From a virus, in IMG/VR virus record IMGVR_UViG_3300029984_000001, positions 1 to 64,000 of that record: 64,000 bases of DNA; one strand, written 5' to 3'. This document shows positions 44,550 to 53,227 of this stretch, piece after piece (within the stretch, counting starts at the first letter, position 1; each line of letters begins with the position of its first letter). A model generated the notes under the pieces. That model had not been told where the DNA came from. It worked only from the letters and a program-made list of their open reading frames with translations, and did no database searches. Both the position numbers and the translations under genes were made by a program.

Positions 44550-45272
44550 ATGGAAAAAATGATAACATCAGAATTAAAAACATTTATGAGAAGAGACGAC
44601 ATGTTCCCAGGAGCACCAAATGTGAGGACTATATATCAAACTATGAATGATAATTTATGTAGGCAACAGTTCATAGCTGATAGAGTAAACTCACGTAATA
44701 TCGCTGATTTATTTAGAAATAGAACAGAATATTTATTAACAACAACCACAAGACAATTATGTAATTATATCAATTCTGATATTACTAATATTGATAAAAG
44801 AGAAGTTTTAGGTGAAATGTTATTTAATTCACTCTTAAGATCAAATTCAGATGATAGTTCATGTCGCTATAATTGCGAGAAATTATTCCGTATAACCTCA
44901 ATACATATATATAATACATTCTTTGGTGATTTTATAATAGATGGAAAGTTAAAAGATATTAATATAATTTATCAAAATTTCTTTTTAGAAGGAATGACAA
45001 AAGCTGAAACTTTATTTAATATTTACATGCTAGGTGAAGTTAACAACGACCCAATAGATTCTAATCGAATGATACATGTGGTAGGAAGAATAGCTGATGT
45101 GTACACATATACTTTAATGAAACTATTTGTAGAATTAATATGTTTTTATCTTGGACATGTTAAACCAGAGATAGAAATAACTGGTGAATATTTCTTAAGA
45201 ATGATGAAAATATATAATGAAAAATGTGCAACTGTAGAAAAACTTTATGATGAATACGAATTTAAATTATAG
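44550..45272 (+). CDS. Hypothetical protein with the KxFMxR motif near its start, 240 aa
   Basis: ATG 44550 behind AGAGGAG. LKTFMRRDDMF at residues 9-19 carries the short motif found also at 25878, 39778, 40699 and 59673. The remainder is helical with several Cys and Arg residues (YQTMNDNLCRQQFIADRVNS). No family recognised. The next promoter motif overlaps its last codons. Confidence 0.75.
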   Translation: MEKMITSELKTFMRRDDMFPGAPNVRTIYQTMNDNLCRQQFIADRVNSRNIADLFRNRTEYLLTTTTRQLCNYINSDITNIDKREVLGEMLFNSLLRSNSDDSSCRYNCEKLFRITSIHIYNTFFGDFIIDGKLKDINIIYQNFFLEGMTKAETLFNIYMLGEVNNDPIDSNRMIHVVGRIADVYTYTLMKLFVELICFYLGHVKPEIEITGEYFLRMMKIYNEKCATVEKLYDEYEFKL

Positions 45273-45290
45273 TTATATATTATAGAACTG
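45268..45290 (+). promoter_or_regulatory. Candidate phage promoter (conserved motif)
   Basis: TATAGTTATATATTATAG then AACTG, overlapping the stop of the previous gene (TAG at 45270-45272), so it serves the 45317-48927 unit without a terminator before it. Confidence 0.65.
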
Positions 45291-45316
45291 ATAGATCTTA
45301 GAAGGGAGATAACATT

Positions 45317-46108
45317 ATGCAGTTTTTTAATAACAATAACTATATCCCTCCCAATCCAATTGGTGGTCCATCTTCCGAACCTGCTGGATATAATCATTTA
45401 GGTGAACCAATATCTTCTGCTGGATATAATAATATGGGAGGATATTATACTAACAATTATAATTATTACAATCCATATCTAGAAGAAGAAAAGAAAAAAC
45501 AAGAACAAATACATATGAAAGAACAAATGAGACAACAAGGTGACGTTATGAAAGCTATCAGTATGTCTGCTAGTAAATGTAGTAATGAGACAGTAAACGA
45601 ATCTTTAATGGGAGAATTATATGATCCAGTGTTTGAAGAAGATGTATCTAAAGAAGTAAAAAATCAGATGATGTTATTAAATACATTCTATAACATACCA
45701 GAAAATCAAACATCATCTGCTATATTTGAGGCACAGTCTAAAGTGTATGATTATAGACAAACATTAGTTCCTAAAGATTGTACTTTCAACGAATTCATGG
45801 ATAAGTCTGCCAATCTGGTAGATGATATAATAAGAGATGAAGAGAAACAAAGAAACACAGAGAACTTGGCTAGATTATATAATAAAGATAGTTATAAAAG
45901 TTTAGTAGGAGTACACAAAGGTGATTCATCTGATTATTTCAACAGTATGTATGACAACAATGGACCTATGAATGTATCTATAGATGATTTAGAATCTAAT
46001 CTTCCTCACTATGAAGAAAAATCTGAAAATGTTGCTGCAAGAAAGGATTTTATGAATAGAATCTTGATCGAAATAGAAAAAAGAAATGCAGGAGGATATG
46101 GGGTGTGA
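45317..46108 (+). CDS. Hypothetical protein with Gly/Asn/Tyr/Pro-rich N-terminus, 263 aa
   Basis: ATG 45317 behind GAAGGGAG. Residues 1-55 are a low-complexity, probably disordered segment (NNNNYIPPNPIGGPSSEPAG). The remainder is acidic and helical, with a lysine/glutamine coiled coil near 60-75. Its end overlaps the next start. Likely a phage-specific structural or assembly protein; no family recognised. Confidence 0.75.
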   Translation: MQFFNNNNYIPPNPIGGPSSEPAGYNHLGEPISSAGYNNMGGYYTNNYNYYNPYLEEEKKKQEQIHMKEQMRQQGDVMKAISMSASKCSNETVNESLMGELYDPVFEEDVSKEVKNQMMLLNTFYNIPENQTSSAIFEAQSKVYDYRQTLVPKDCTFNEFMDKSANLVDDIIRDEEKQRNTENLARLYNKDSYKSLVGVHKGDSSDYFNSMYDNNGPMNVSIDDLESNLPHYEEKSENVAARKDFMNRILIEIEKRNAGGYGV

Positions 46109-47355
46109 GTAAAGTTAATGTGCTAGATATTCTTTATAATGAAGAACGAAGCCCATTAGAATTCCATTTTGATGCTTTAATGGGTCCAAATGTTTCTAAT
46201 TTCTTTATAGAATCTGAAATATATGAATTATATAATATCGCAAAATCAAATAAGTTAGCAGGAAATGTTAAGGAAAAGAAAAGGTTAATTAATGAAATAG
46301 TATACTCTAAGGGATTTAGAAGATGGTTTTCTGGGACAAATAGGGTCATATATAGATATTTAGAAGACAATTCATTTTGTCTTAAGATAGCATTTGATTC
46401 TGTAGGATTATCTGATTCTTTAAGAGAATATGAAAATCAATTCTATCTAAAACCATTCTGTACAAAAATATTCGATGTACATTCATGTGGTGTAGTATCC
46501 ACTACAGAGGTAGTACAACCAATTAGATTATTTGAAGAATTTGCACAAGTAGCAGAAGATGTTTTTGATTTAATAGTAAATAGAATAATAGGTAAATATG
46601 TTCTAGATGATATTGGTTGTATAGAATTCTTTCAAAATTATGGTGTAAGGAAAGGTTTTGGTCCTGTACTATTAGACTTTCCTTACATGTATAAATTAGA
46701 TGGTAATAAGTTATATTGCACATTAAAGGACAAAGCATCTGGGGTTAATTGTTCTGGTCTTATAGATTATGATAAGACTTTTGATAATATAATATGTACT
46801 AAATGTGGAAAAAGATACTTCGCAAAAGATTTACAATCAAGTATTGATAATAATATAATATATGTAAAAGGAGTGAATGACGTTATGTCAAAAGTATATT
46901 TATATCAAGGAGAAAATTTAGAATCAATTATAGGTGGTAATGAAAGTGATTTTATAGATAGATCATCTAATAGAATAACTCCATCTACTAAGGATCAACA
47001 AATCTATGATGATTTTGTTCCTAATGGAAGAAGAAATAGAATTAAAGAGCAATCTAAATCTGAAACTAATATTCCTAATATCATAGAACAAAAAGTAAGA
47101 GTTAGATCTACTACAGAAATACATAAAGATAAATTAGAAATTCCTTCTAATCTTGGAGAGATAATAAATCAAAATATATTAGACGAAGAAGATGATGAAG
47201 AAAATATACTTAATAAATTTAATTTAAAAGATTCGGATTTTGAAGAAAATAGTCAAATCAATACAGAATACAATCAAGAAGATGATGTAGAATATGTAGA
47301 GAAGATCAGAAAGATGAAACAAAAAGTAGATCAAGATAACGATCATTTATATTAA
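46105..47355 (+). CDS. Phage protein with possible protein-kinase-like fold and zinc ribbon, 416 aa
   Basis: GTG start 46105 (overlaps the previous TGA; GGAGG upstream). RVIYRYLEDNSFCLKIAFDS near residue 80 resembles a kinase beta-3 strand with its Lys, followed by REYENQFYL (helix C Glu), a hinge-like VVSTTEVVQPI and FGPVLLDFPYMY near 190, which could stand in for DFG. Then a zinc ribbon (CSGLIDYDKTFDNIICTKCG) and an acidic disordered tail (EEDDEENIL). A kinase-like fold is a hypothesis; the HRD motif is not evident. Confidence 0.6.
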   Translation: MSKVNVLDILYNEERSPLEFHFDALMGPNVSNFFIESEIYELYNIAKSNKLAGNVKEKKRLINEIVYSKGFRRWFSGTNRVIYRYLEDNSFCLKIAFDSVGLSDSLREYENQFYLKPFCTKIFDVHSCGVVSTTEVVQPIRLFEEFAQVAEDVFDLIVNRIIGKYVLDDIGCIEFFQNYGVRKGFGPVLLDFPYMYKLDGNKLYCTLKDKASGVNCSGLIDYDKTFDNIICTKCGKRYFAKDLQSSIDNNIIYVKGVNDVMSKVYLYQGENLESIIGGNESDFIDRSSNRITPSTKDQQIYDDFVPNGRRNRIKEQSKSETNIPNIIEQKVRVRSTTEIHKDKLEIPSNLGEIINQNILDEEDDEENILNKFNLKDSDFEENSQINTEYNQEDDVEYVEKIRKMKQKVDQDNDHLY

Positions 47356-47368
47356 GAAAGGAGAATAT

Positions 47369-47710
47369 ATGAGTACTAATTTAATATTATGTAAAGGGAA
47401 TAAAAAAATAGATAATAAATATTGTGATGAATTTGTATCAAGACAATCAAATATATGGTTTAGTGATATTATAGCTTACTTTTTAGACAAAGTACAAGAT
47501 TCTTGTATTTCATTAGAATTATATGATGATGAAAAAGATAAAGAGATAATCAATTATCAAATATTAAATAAAGAAAAGTATGAACAATTAAAACAAATGA
47601 TAGCTTCATATGATCTAAAATCATTATCTAAAGAATATAGACAAAGTTTATTCGATTTTGTAAATATATTAAATGATCCATTTCATGATTTCATATTATT
47701 GGATTATTAA
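47369..47710 (+). CDS. Hypothetical protein, 113 aa
   Basis: ATG 47369 behind AAAGGAG. Acidic, mostly helical (FVSRQSNIWFSDIIAYFLDK). Short intergenic gaps of 13 and 18 nt place it in the 45317-48927 operon. No motif recognised. Confidence 0.75.
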   Translation: MSTNLILCKGNKKIDNKYCDEFVSRQSNIWFSDIIAYFLDKVQDSCISLELYDDEKDKEIINYQILNKEKYEQLKQMIASYDLKSLSKEYRQSLFDFVNILNDPFHDFILLDY

Positions 47711-47728
47711 GAAAGGGGAATATATTAT

Positions 47729-48412
47729 ATGATTACTGGTGATATATATTTAACGACTGATCCTAATATTGTTGTACATCAATGCATAGCACCTAATACA
47801 ATTGTTATGTTTTTACAAGATGGTCAAGATATAGATCAGAATCTATTTAGAACAATCAGAGCACAACAAGGGAATATTGCCAGTTCCCTACTTCCAGATT
47901 ATCAATCATTTATGTCTCAAATAGAAGAAGGTAACGAAGCTTTTGAAACTAATTATTTTAGGTATCTTCAAAGTCAAGAACCATTGACTACTTTTATGCT
48001 TATAATAGCATCTCTATGTAAAGGAAACAATATCATATTGTATACCTCAAAAGATCATGCAGATACTTTTGTACCACAATTGATGAAGTTTGCAGGGATC
48101 ACGTTTGGATTGATTATAGGAATTATAGGAACTAATATGGATAGACCTTGTAGTTTTGATTTGAATTATACTAAGAATATAATAGAATTATTATATCTAT
48201 TTAATTTCTATACAATAGAAGATTTATTTATGGATTTCCCTAAATCAGAATGGTTTTCTGATAATGTTATAATTAAATTAAGTATGGATATGAAACCATA
48301 TTTAAAGAATCCTAATCCAACATTAGAAGATTATGCACTATACTTCTATAATTATAAAGAACAAGTGAAAACTATAGGTAAATTTTTAAAACCTATGGTT
48401 CACAGAGGTTAG
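47729..48412 (+). CDS. Hypothetical protein, 227 aa
   Basis: ATG 47729 behind AAAGGGG. Mixed alpha/beta: FMLIIASLCKGNNIILYTSK and FAGITFGLIIGIIGTNMDRP include strongly hydrophobic strands that could form the core of a Rossmann-like fold or a membrane-proximal helix. It is followed at 5 nt by 48418. Conserved-looking phage protein; function unknown. Confidence 0.75.
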   Translation: MITGDIYLTTDPNIVVHQCIAPNTIVMFLQDGQDIDQNLFRTIRAQQGNIASSLLPDYQSFMSQIEEGNEAFETNYFRYLQSQEPLTTFMLIIASLCKGNNIILYTSKDHADTFVPQLMKFAGITFGLIIGIIGTNMDRPCSFDLNYTKNIIELLYLFNFYTIEDLFMDFPKSEWFSDNVIIKLSMDMKPYLKNPNPTLEDYALYFYNYKEQVKTIGKFLKPMVHRG

Positions 48413-48417
48413 TTAAT

Positions 48418-48927
48418 ATGGTTACATTTATGACATCAGATACATTGAGTAAATTGTATATAACAAAAGATACATATTTTCTAAATTTAAGTTCTTTTAA
48501 AATGGGATTCCAAAGAGTAAACTTAGCACCTCCATATGAGTGTACATCATTAGAACCAAAGTTATTTGATATGATGTATGCCAAATTTATTCTAGAGAAT
48601 AATATAGTGTTTATGGAATTGATGAATATAATAGTTCCAGTATTTGAAGGTAAAAGTATAGTCATATTAATTACTATGGGAGATGGTTGGGATGTAATTA
48701 CAGAATCATTACAAAAATTTTTACAACAAAGATATAATATTATCTCCACTATTTGTTATAATCCTGAAGACTATGAATATGGTCAAGAAGTTATAATGAA
48801 TAAAAGTTCATTATATAATTTTGAACAAGATAGAAAGAGATTCTTAAATCTATTTGTAATGGAAAATGGTGAGGATATTGTCAAAAAATCAATAATCACA
48901 AATGATAATATTTCAAAATATTTCTAA
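48418..48927 (+). CDS. Hypothetical protein, 169 aa
   Basis: ATG 48418 with AGAGG upstream. Alpha/beta, with KSIVILITMGDGWDVITESL looking like a strand-loop-helix of a nucleotide- or metabolite-binding fold, paralleling the hydrophobic strand of its upstream neighbour. The two may form a complex (inference from adjacency). Last gene of the operon. Confidence 0.75.
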   Translation: MVTFMTSDTLSKLYITKDTYFLNLSSFKMGFQRVNLAPPYECTSLEPKLFDMMYAKFILENNIVFMELMNIIVPVFEGKSIVILITMGDGWDVITESLQKFLQQRYNIISTICYNPEDYEYGQEVIMNKSSLYNFEQDRKRFLNLFVMENGEDIVKKSIITNDNISKYF

Positions 48928-48966
48928 CATATTACTGATGTTATCATTACCCCTAATTATAAAATT

Positions 48967-48995
48967 ATAGAGTAGGGTTTCCTACTCTATTTTTT
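48967..48995 (+). terminator. Rho-independent terminator
   Basis: ATAGAGTAGG / CCTACTCTAT perfect stem, GTTT loop, TTTTT tail. Confidence 0.85.
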
Positions 48996-49024
48996 AACAA
49001 AAAATATTAAGGAAGTGTTAATTT

Positions 49025-49828
49025 ATGAGCAGTAAATTATACAAACATATAAGATACAAAGCTGAAATACCATTTATAATTTCTCAATTAATAAGAGAGT
49101 ATGATATATCTAAAGCTAATATTAATATATTATTTAAATATGGAATTTTATCAGAGAGTCAATATCAATACTTTTTAAAATGTCCTAGAATGGAAAGACA
49201 AATTACTATAGGTAAAATGGAAAAGAACAATCCTAAGATAATAAAAATAAAACAACAAGGTATTGAGGAATCTAGAAAGTTATTTTTTGAAGCTAATGAT
49301 ATATCAGATACAGATGTATTGTCAATAAGAAATGATGCTATATTCTTGATAAATAAAACAGCCAAAATTACTAAGTTTGAGAATATAGAATTTCTCAATA
49401 ATAACACTTTTTCTTCATTTTATAGTCTAGATCATAAAGATTTAGAAGCATATTATATGTACGATTCATTCTCTCAAAAAGAGAAGATAACAATAAAAGG
49501 AATGAAACCTGAAGAGTTAGTTAAACATGAGAATTTCTTCTTAGATTTTTTATTAGCTGTATTTCAGTCTGCTGAATTGGAAGGTGTAGAAGAGACCATT
49601 AAATTAATAGCATCATTTAATCAACTATACGTAGGATTAGAGTTAGATGTTGAATATTATCGTAATTTCGATAATATGTCTAGATATATTATAAATACCA
49701 AGAATCATTCAAACTATTTACCATATATAGAAAGGGATGATTTAAAACATATAAATACTATATGTAATCTAAATATAATAAGAGAATTGTGGGGATACAT
49801 AGGATCAATAAAATTTAGATATAAATAA
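49025..49828 (+). CDS. Hypothetical protein, 267 aa
   Basis: ATG 49025 behind AAGGAAG. Helical, with a basic N-terminal region (KLYKHIRYKAEIPFIISQLI) containing a possible helix-turn-helix (ISKANINILFKYGILSESQY). Acidic centre and no catalytic motif. Preceded by a terminator without a recognisable promoter motif. Function unknown. Confidence 0.75.
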   Translation: MSSKLYKHIRYKAEIPFIISQLIREYDISKANINILFKYGILSESQYQYFLKCPRMERQITIGKMEKNNPKIIKIKQQGIEESRKLFFEANDISDTDVLSIRNDAIFLINKTAKITKFENIEFLNNNTFSSFYSLDHKDLEAYYMYDSFSQKEKITIKGMKPEELVKHENFFLDFLLAVFQSAELEGVEETIKLIASFNQLYVGLELDVEYYRNFDNMSRYIINTKNHSNYLPYIERDDLKHINTICNLNIIRELWGYIGSIKFRYK

Positions 49829-49829
49829 A

Positions 49830-49860
49830 GGATATGGGGTTGACCCATATCCATATTTTA
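49830..49860. terminator. Bidirectional terminator between convergent genes
   Basis: GGATATGGG / CCCATATCC stem at 49830-49852, with ATATTTTA on the plus side and TTTATTTAT on the minus side. It serves both the 49025 gene and the minus-strand 49858 gene. Confidence 0.75.
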
Positions 49861-50337
49861 TCTATCTTCGTCTGCTTCAAAACTAAAATTAAACTCTTTA
49901 GCTTCATCATCTGATTTATATTTTTGTCCATTTATTTCTCTAGCCCATTCTAATACTTTTAAATAACATCTTTCAGCCAATACATCCGTCATACAATTCT
50001 TATTATATACTGTTGACAATCTATTGATTAAAGATGGTGAAATTCTTTCTGATACTGTATTAGATACTAGATTAAGTATTTCTATTTGATTATCTCTGGA
50101 TACAGATTGTAATTTAGCATAATCTATATTTTTAGATATTACATTTATCATACAGTCCTCTACAAATATATCCAACATTGGGATTACATCCATATTATTT
50201 ACAAATTGTCTATCTAATGCGACAACTTCAGCATTAGTCATAATGACATCACATTTATTTTTTACCTGTATACGTCTAGCTAGTAGACTTAATATAATAA
50301 CCGTAACTATAATTATATATCCGTAATAAAATTCCAT
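49858..50337 (-). CDS. Membrane-anchored protein next to the endolysin, 159 aa
   Basis: Minus-strand ATG at 50337, 8 nt after AAGGAG; the TTG nine nt further upstream is too close to it. Residues 1-22 are a hydrophobic membrane anchor (FYYGYIIIVTVIILSLLARR) followed by basic residues; the rest is a soluble acidic helical domain. Adjacent to the endolysin and on the same strand, so a lysis accessory role is possible, but no holin/spanin family is recognised. Confidence 0.7.
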   Translation of the reverse strand: MEFYYGYIIIVTVIILSLLARRIQVKNKCDVIMTNAEVVALDRQFVNNMDVIPMLDIFVEDCMINVISKNIDYAKLQSVSRDNQIEILNLVSNTVSERISPSLINRLSTVYNKNCMTDVLAERCYLKVLEWAREINGQKYKSDDEAKEFNFSFEADEDR

Positions 50338-50379
50338 AATCAACACTCCTTAATATTTTTTATTATTTAAAAGTTTAAG

Positions 50380-50413
50380 ATATAAAAAATAAGAGTGGAA
50401 TAACCACTCTTAT
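50380..50413 (-). terminator. Terminator after the endolysin (minus strand)
   Basis: ATAAGAGTGG / CCACTCTTAT perfect stem followed, on the minus strand, by TTTTTTATA. Confidence 0.85.
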
Positions 50414-50417
50414 AATT

Positions 50418-51437
50418 TTAATGATCGGAATTATAAACTCCATTTAAACACATTTCAACCCTAGATTCACATCTCTTAGTTAACCCTGAACTTACTACAC
50501 CATTAGCCTTATTCCAACTCATCAATTTAGTTGTTATTAAATCTGAATCACCTGATATAATAGCTTTCCAAGTATTACCTCCTATTACAGCTCCAGTACC
50601 AGCATTATATCCAATATCACATAAACAATCAAATGCTTGTTGTGAGATAGAATTATAATTATCACCTAAAGCAGATTTAATAGTATTTGCTACTAAATTT
50701 ATTTCTTGTTTTAACCAACCTAAGGCTTGGTCTTGTGTACATGTAGAACTCAATCCGTTAGGGAAAGCTTCAGGGATTGCACAATAACATGTACCATAAC
50801 CAATAGTCCAATATCTTTGATCTCCTGGATAATATGGATCTTCATATGCATTCTCTGATTCTGAACTCCATTCTCCCGATTCCCAACCAGCTACATAAGA
50901 AACTAATGAATCGGATACTAACGAATCGCTTGATCTTGAATAATCCAATTGCCACACACCATTCTTATCAAAAGAATAATTTTGACCATTAATTTCTAAT
51001 ATAGTGTTACATACACATGAACCTTTAGAATAAGTCATTCCATTATAATATGTATCTTTCTCTAAAAGATAATACCATTTTTGTTTATCTCCAAGTTTCA
51101 CCCAATTAGTAGCCATAGCTCCTTCTTGATATTTAATTCCATAATTGCCAGTTTCTTGAGGATATAAATAATACCAACTTCCTTTATATTCAATCCATCC
51201 TGTAGACATTTCACCAACATAATGAGTATCTCCATCTTTTTCAGTTTTTTCCGAATAAGAAAAAAACCAATGGTCTTGATTAGTTGCTGTTTGGAAAAAT
51301 CCAGTATCCAATGAACCATCTTTATCATTTAAATGATACCATTTTTCATTATCTTTTTTCCATCCTAGAATATTTACATTATCTTCCGAAGCAAACCATT
51401 TTTTACTATTATCATCCTGTATCCAATTTAATGACAT
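50418..51437 (-). CDS. Endolysin: cell-wall-binding repeats plus GH24-type lysozyme
   Basis: 339 residues from minus-strand ATG 51437 (AAAGGATG upstream). Residues 1-165 hold aromatic/glycine cell-wall-binding repeats of the choline-binding type (for example KWYHLNDKDGSLDTGFFQTA and TGWIEYKGSWYYLYP). Residues about 175-335 are a T4/phage-lambda-type lysozyme: catalytic Glu about 185 in GWESGEW, then TIGYGTCY near 213, with the usual FDCLCDIGYNAGTGAV and RCESRVEMC near the end. The order, binding repeats first, is the reverse of many pneumococcal enzymes. No signal peptide, so release needs a holin. It degrades host peptidoglycan at the end of infection. Confidence 0.9.
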   Translation of the reverse strand: MSLNWIQDDNSKKWFASEDNVNILGWKKDNEKWYHLNDKDGSLDTGFFQTATNQDHWFFSYSEKTEKDGDTHYVGEMSTGWIEYKGSWYYLYPQETGNYGIKYQEGAMATNWVKLGDKQKWYYLLEKDTYYNGMTYSKGSCVCNTILEINGQNYSFDKNGVWQLDYSRSSDSLVSDSLVSYVAGWESGEWSSESENAYEDPYYPGDQRYWTIGYGTCYCAIPEAFPNGLSSTCTQDQALGWLKQEINLVANTIKSALGDNYNSISQQAFDCLCDIGYNAGTGAVIGGNTWKAIISGDSDLITTKLMSWNKANGVVSSGLTKRCESRVEMCLNGVYNSDH

Positions 51438-51496
51438 AAAAACACATCCTTTCTTTATTTTAATTACTTATATGTTTTTTAGTAAAAGTTCAATAT

Positions 51497-51519
51497 TATA
51501 ACTGTATATTATAATAGTG
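51497..51519. promoter_or_regulatory. Candidate phage promoter, possibly bidirectional
   Basis: On the plus strand, TATAACTGTATATTATAATA then GTG, 35 nt before the ATG at 51554. The opposite strand reads GTTATAATATTGAAC, matching the right half of other copies, and faces the endolysin gene at 51437. A divergent promoter pair is likely. Confidence 0.6.
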
Positions 51520-51553
51520 AAATATAATATTATTATTTAGGAGAGTGTTGAAT

Positions 51554-51919
51554 ATGATGAAAGAAATTATTAATGTAATACAAAGATTAAATAGAGGGAG
51601 TGTTGAATTATTAAAAGAACATGATGTAGTATATGTATTTACTAAAGTAGATAATGAAATGATAAAACATCTATATTCAAATAGAAACCAATTAATAGAA
51701 ACATTAATAAATGACATAAATGAATTAGAAGTATTTACTCAAGAAATAAAAGATATAAATACTTACATATTACAAATGGACAAAATTTATGAAATATATA
51801 ATCTAGAAAAAGGTACAAGTGTGGGCGAAATAAAATGTTTCATTTACACATTAAATGCTTATTATAGATTCTTAAAAAGAATAGATATAAGATTCAAAGA
51901 AAAATTAGGAATAGCTTGA
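51554..51919 (+). CDS. Hypothetical helical protein, 121 aa
   Basis: ATG 51554, 8 nt after AGGAGAG; the in-frame GTG 51545 overlaps that site. Entirely helical with regular hydrophobic spacing (EMIKHLYSNRNQLIETLIND), suggesting a coiled-coil oligomer. First gene of a plus-strand unit with 51945. Function unknown. Confidence 0.75.
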   Translation: MMKEIINVIQRLNRGSVELLKEHDVVYVFTKVDNEMIKHLYSNRNQLIETLINDINELEVFTQEIKDINTYILQMDKIYEIYNLEKGTSVGEIKCFIYTLNAYYRFLKRIDIRFKEKLGIA

Positions 51920-51944
51920 TACATAAAATAGAGGAGAGATTTAA

Positions 51945-52424
51945 ATGAATAAAGAATTAATTAAAGAAAAAGTTTTAACAGCATTAAAAATTAGAAAAGA
52001 TATTCAAGAAATATATGAGAAGCACAAAGTACTGACAGTGTTGTGTAATGAAAGTCCAAATCAATATTATAATCAGGTAGATGAAAATTCAGAAGGAATA
52101 ATGGTTGAATATTATTATAACACTCCATCAAAAATATATACCCCATTAGGATACATCTCAATTACATCTGGGTATTTATCTCTTGATGAGAATTATTTAG
52201 AAGCTGAAAAAGAAATAAAAGAAAAATTCGGTTTTCAATTAGGCAAAGATTCGTATCAAAATTCTATGGGATGTTTTGGTCCATGGTATTATATAACCAA
52301 ATTACCATGGGGTGATAAAATAGAATTAAAACCATATGTTACAAATAGAGATAAATATATAGAATATAATGAAGCTGGAAAACTTTATGATGAAATATTG
52401 ACTGAATTTAATTTAAAACAATAA
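51945..52424 (+). CDS. Hypothetical protein, 159 aa
   Basis: ATG 51945 behind GAGGAGAG. Contains an aromatic-rich middle with NTPSKIYTPLGYISITSGYL and a GCFGPWYYITKLPWGD segment, typical of a beta-sheet domain. No catalytic motif seen. Last gene before a shared terminator. Not recognised. Confidence 0.75.
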   Translation: MNKELIKEKVLTALKIRKDIQEIYEKHKVLTVLCNESPNQYYNQVDENSEGIMVEYYYNTPSKIYTPLGYISITSGYLSLDENYLEAEKEIKEKFGFQLGKDSYQNSMGCFGPWYYITKLPWGDKIELKPYVTNRDKYIEYNEAGKLYDEILTEFNLKQ

Positions 52425-52428
52425 AAAC

Positions 52429-52460
52429 AAGGTGGACAATTGTCCACCTTTTATTTTTTC
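52429..52460. terminator. Bidirectional terminator between convergent genes
   Basis: Perfect palindrome AAGGTGGACAATTGTCCACCTT (11-bp arms, written in two halves AAGGTGGACAA / TTGTCCACCTT) with TTATTTTTT to the right and TTGTTTTTATTG on the minus side. Confidence 0.8.
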
Positions 52461-53170
52461 TAAAAATTAACTACTGCACCACAATTAGACCAATCCATTA
52501 TTTTATTTCTTAAATCTAACAGTTTATTATCATTAGACAATCCATCTTCATCCATACATCTTTTAAGATAGAATATAATCTTAAATGCAATATCTTGACT
52601 TATTCCCATATAATATTTATTTATAAAATCATACCAATTACCAAATACCATTTTAGGTGATATATAAAAATTATCATCATTATGATATAATTGGTGAGGA
52701 GTTAATGATAAGAAACATAAGGGAACATTATGAAGTATATGTTCTTGTCTAATTAATTCTGATAGTTTAAATGAATTGATTTTACCTTGAGTCTTTAGAG
52801 TATGCTCACAGATCATATAACCTATATCATATATAGTTAATATAGAATGATGCATCTCTAATGTTATAGCATCTCGCTTTGATTTTGAATCAGCATTCAA
52901 ATCTGTTGTTATATTACTCATAAATTGACACCTATTCAAACCCATTTCCATTAAGAATCCTTTGTAATGTTTGTATGTTACTGAGTGTCTGAATCTTTGT
53001 ATAGAATTTTTAAGAAATTGTTTATAGACCTCCGTATCCATAAGAGATTCTTGAGTTTGATAGAAAGCTATCTGATAACAACTATTAGGGCTAGATATTG
53101 TGGGGTTTCCTTCCATATCCAAGAAAAAATCAACCTCTGGGAAAGCATTAAAATCATTCAATTCAATCAC
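52460..53170 (-). CDS. HNH-like paralogue pair member, minus strand, 236 aa
   Basis: Start is a GTG at 53170 or the in-frame TTG at 53161, which has better spacing from AAAGGA. LNRCQFMSNITTDLNADSKS, then ITLEMHHSILTIYDIGYMIC, and LCFLSLTPHQLYHNDDNFYI followed by SPKMVFGNWYDFI match the 41838 protein segment by segment. Both retain the HH pair and the H-x3-H of an HNH-like core. The two copies are 10 kb apart in opposite orientation. Function is not proven. Confidence 0.65.
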   Translation of the reverse strand: MIELNDFNAFPEVDFFLDMEGNPTISSPNSCYQIAFYQTQESLMDTEVYKQFLKNSIQRFRHSVTYKHYKGFLMEMGLNRCQFMSNITTDLNADSKSKRDAITLEMHHSILTIYDIGYMICEHTLKTQGKINSFKLSELIRQEHILHNVPLCFLSLTPHQLYHNDDNFYISPKMVFGNWYDFINKYYMGISQDIAFKIIFYLKRCMDEDGLSNDNKLLDLRNKIMDWSNCGAVVNF

Positions 53171-53189
53171 ATCCTTTCATTAAAATGTT

Positions 53190-53213
53190 TCAACTGTATA
53201 ATAACTATAGATG
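53190..53213. promoter_or_regulatory. Candidate divergent promoter, near-palindromic motif
   Basis: Plus strand: CAACTGTATAATAACTATAG then ATG, 15 nt before the holin start. Minus strand: CTATAGTTATTATACAGTTG followed by AAAC, which faces the 52460 gene. Both strands read as variants of the same motif. Confidence 0.5.
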
Positions 53214-53227
53214 AAAGGAGAAATATT

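Noticed and set aside
52985-53227. Upstream extension of the holin frame across the divergent promoter and opposite the 52460 gene
   Set aside because: The extension runs antisense to a real gene; the strong Shine-Dalgarno is before 53228.
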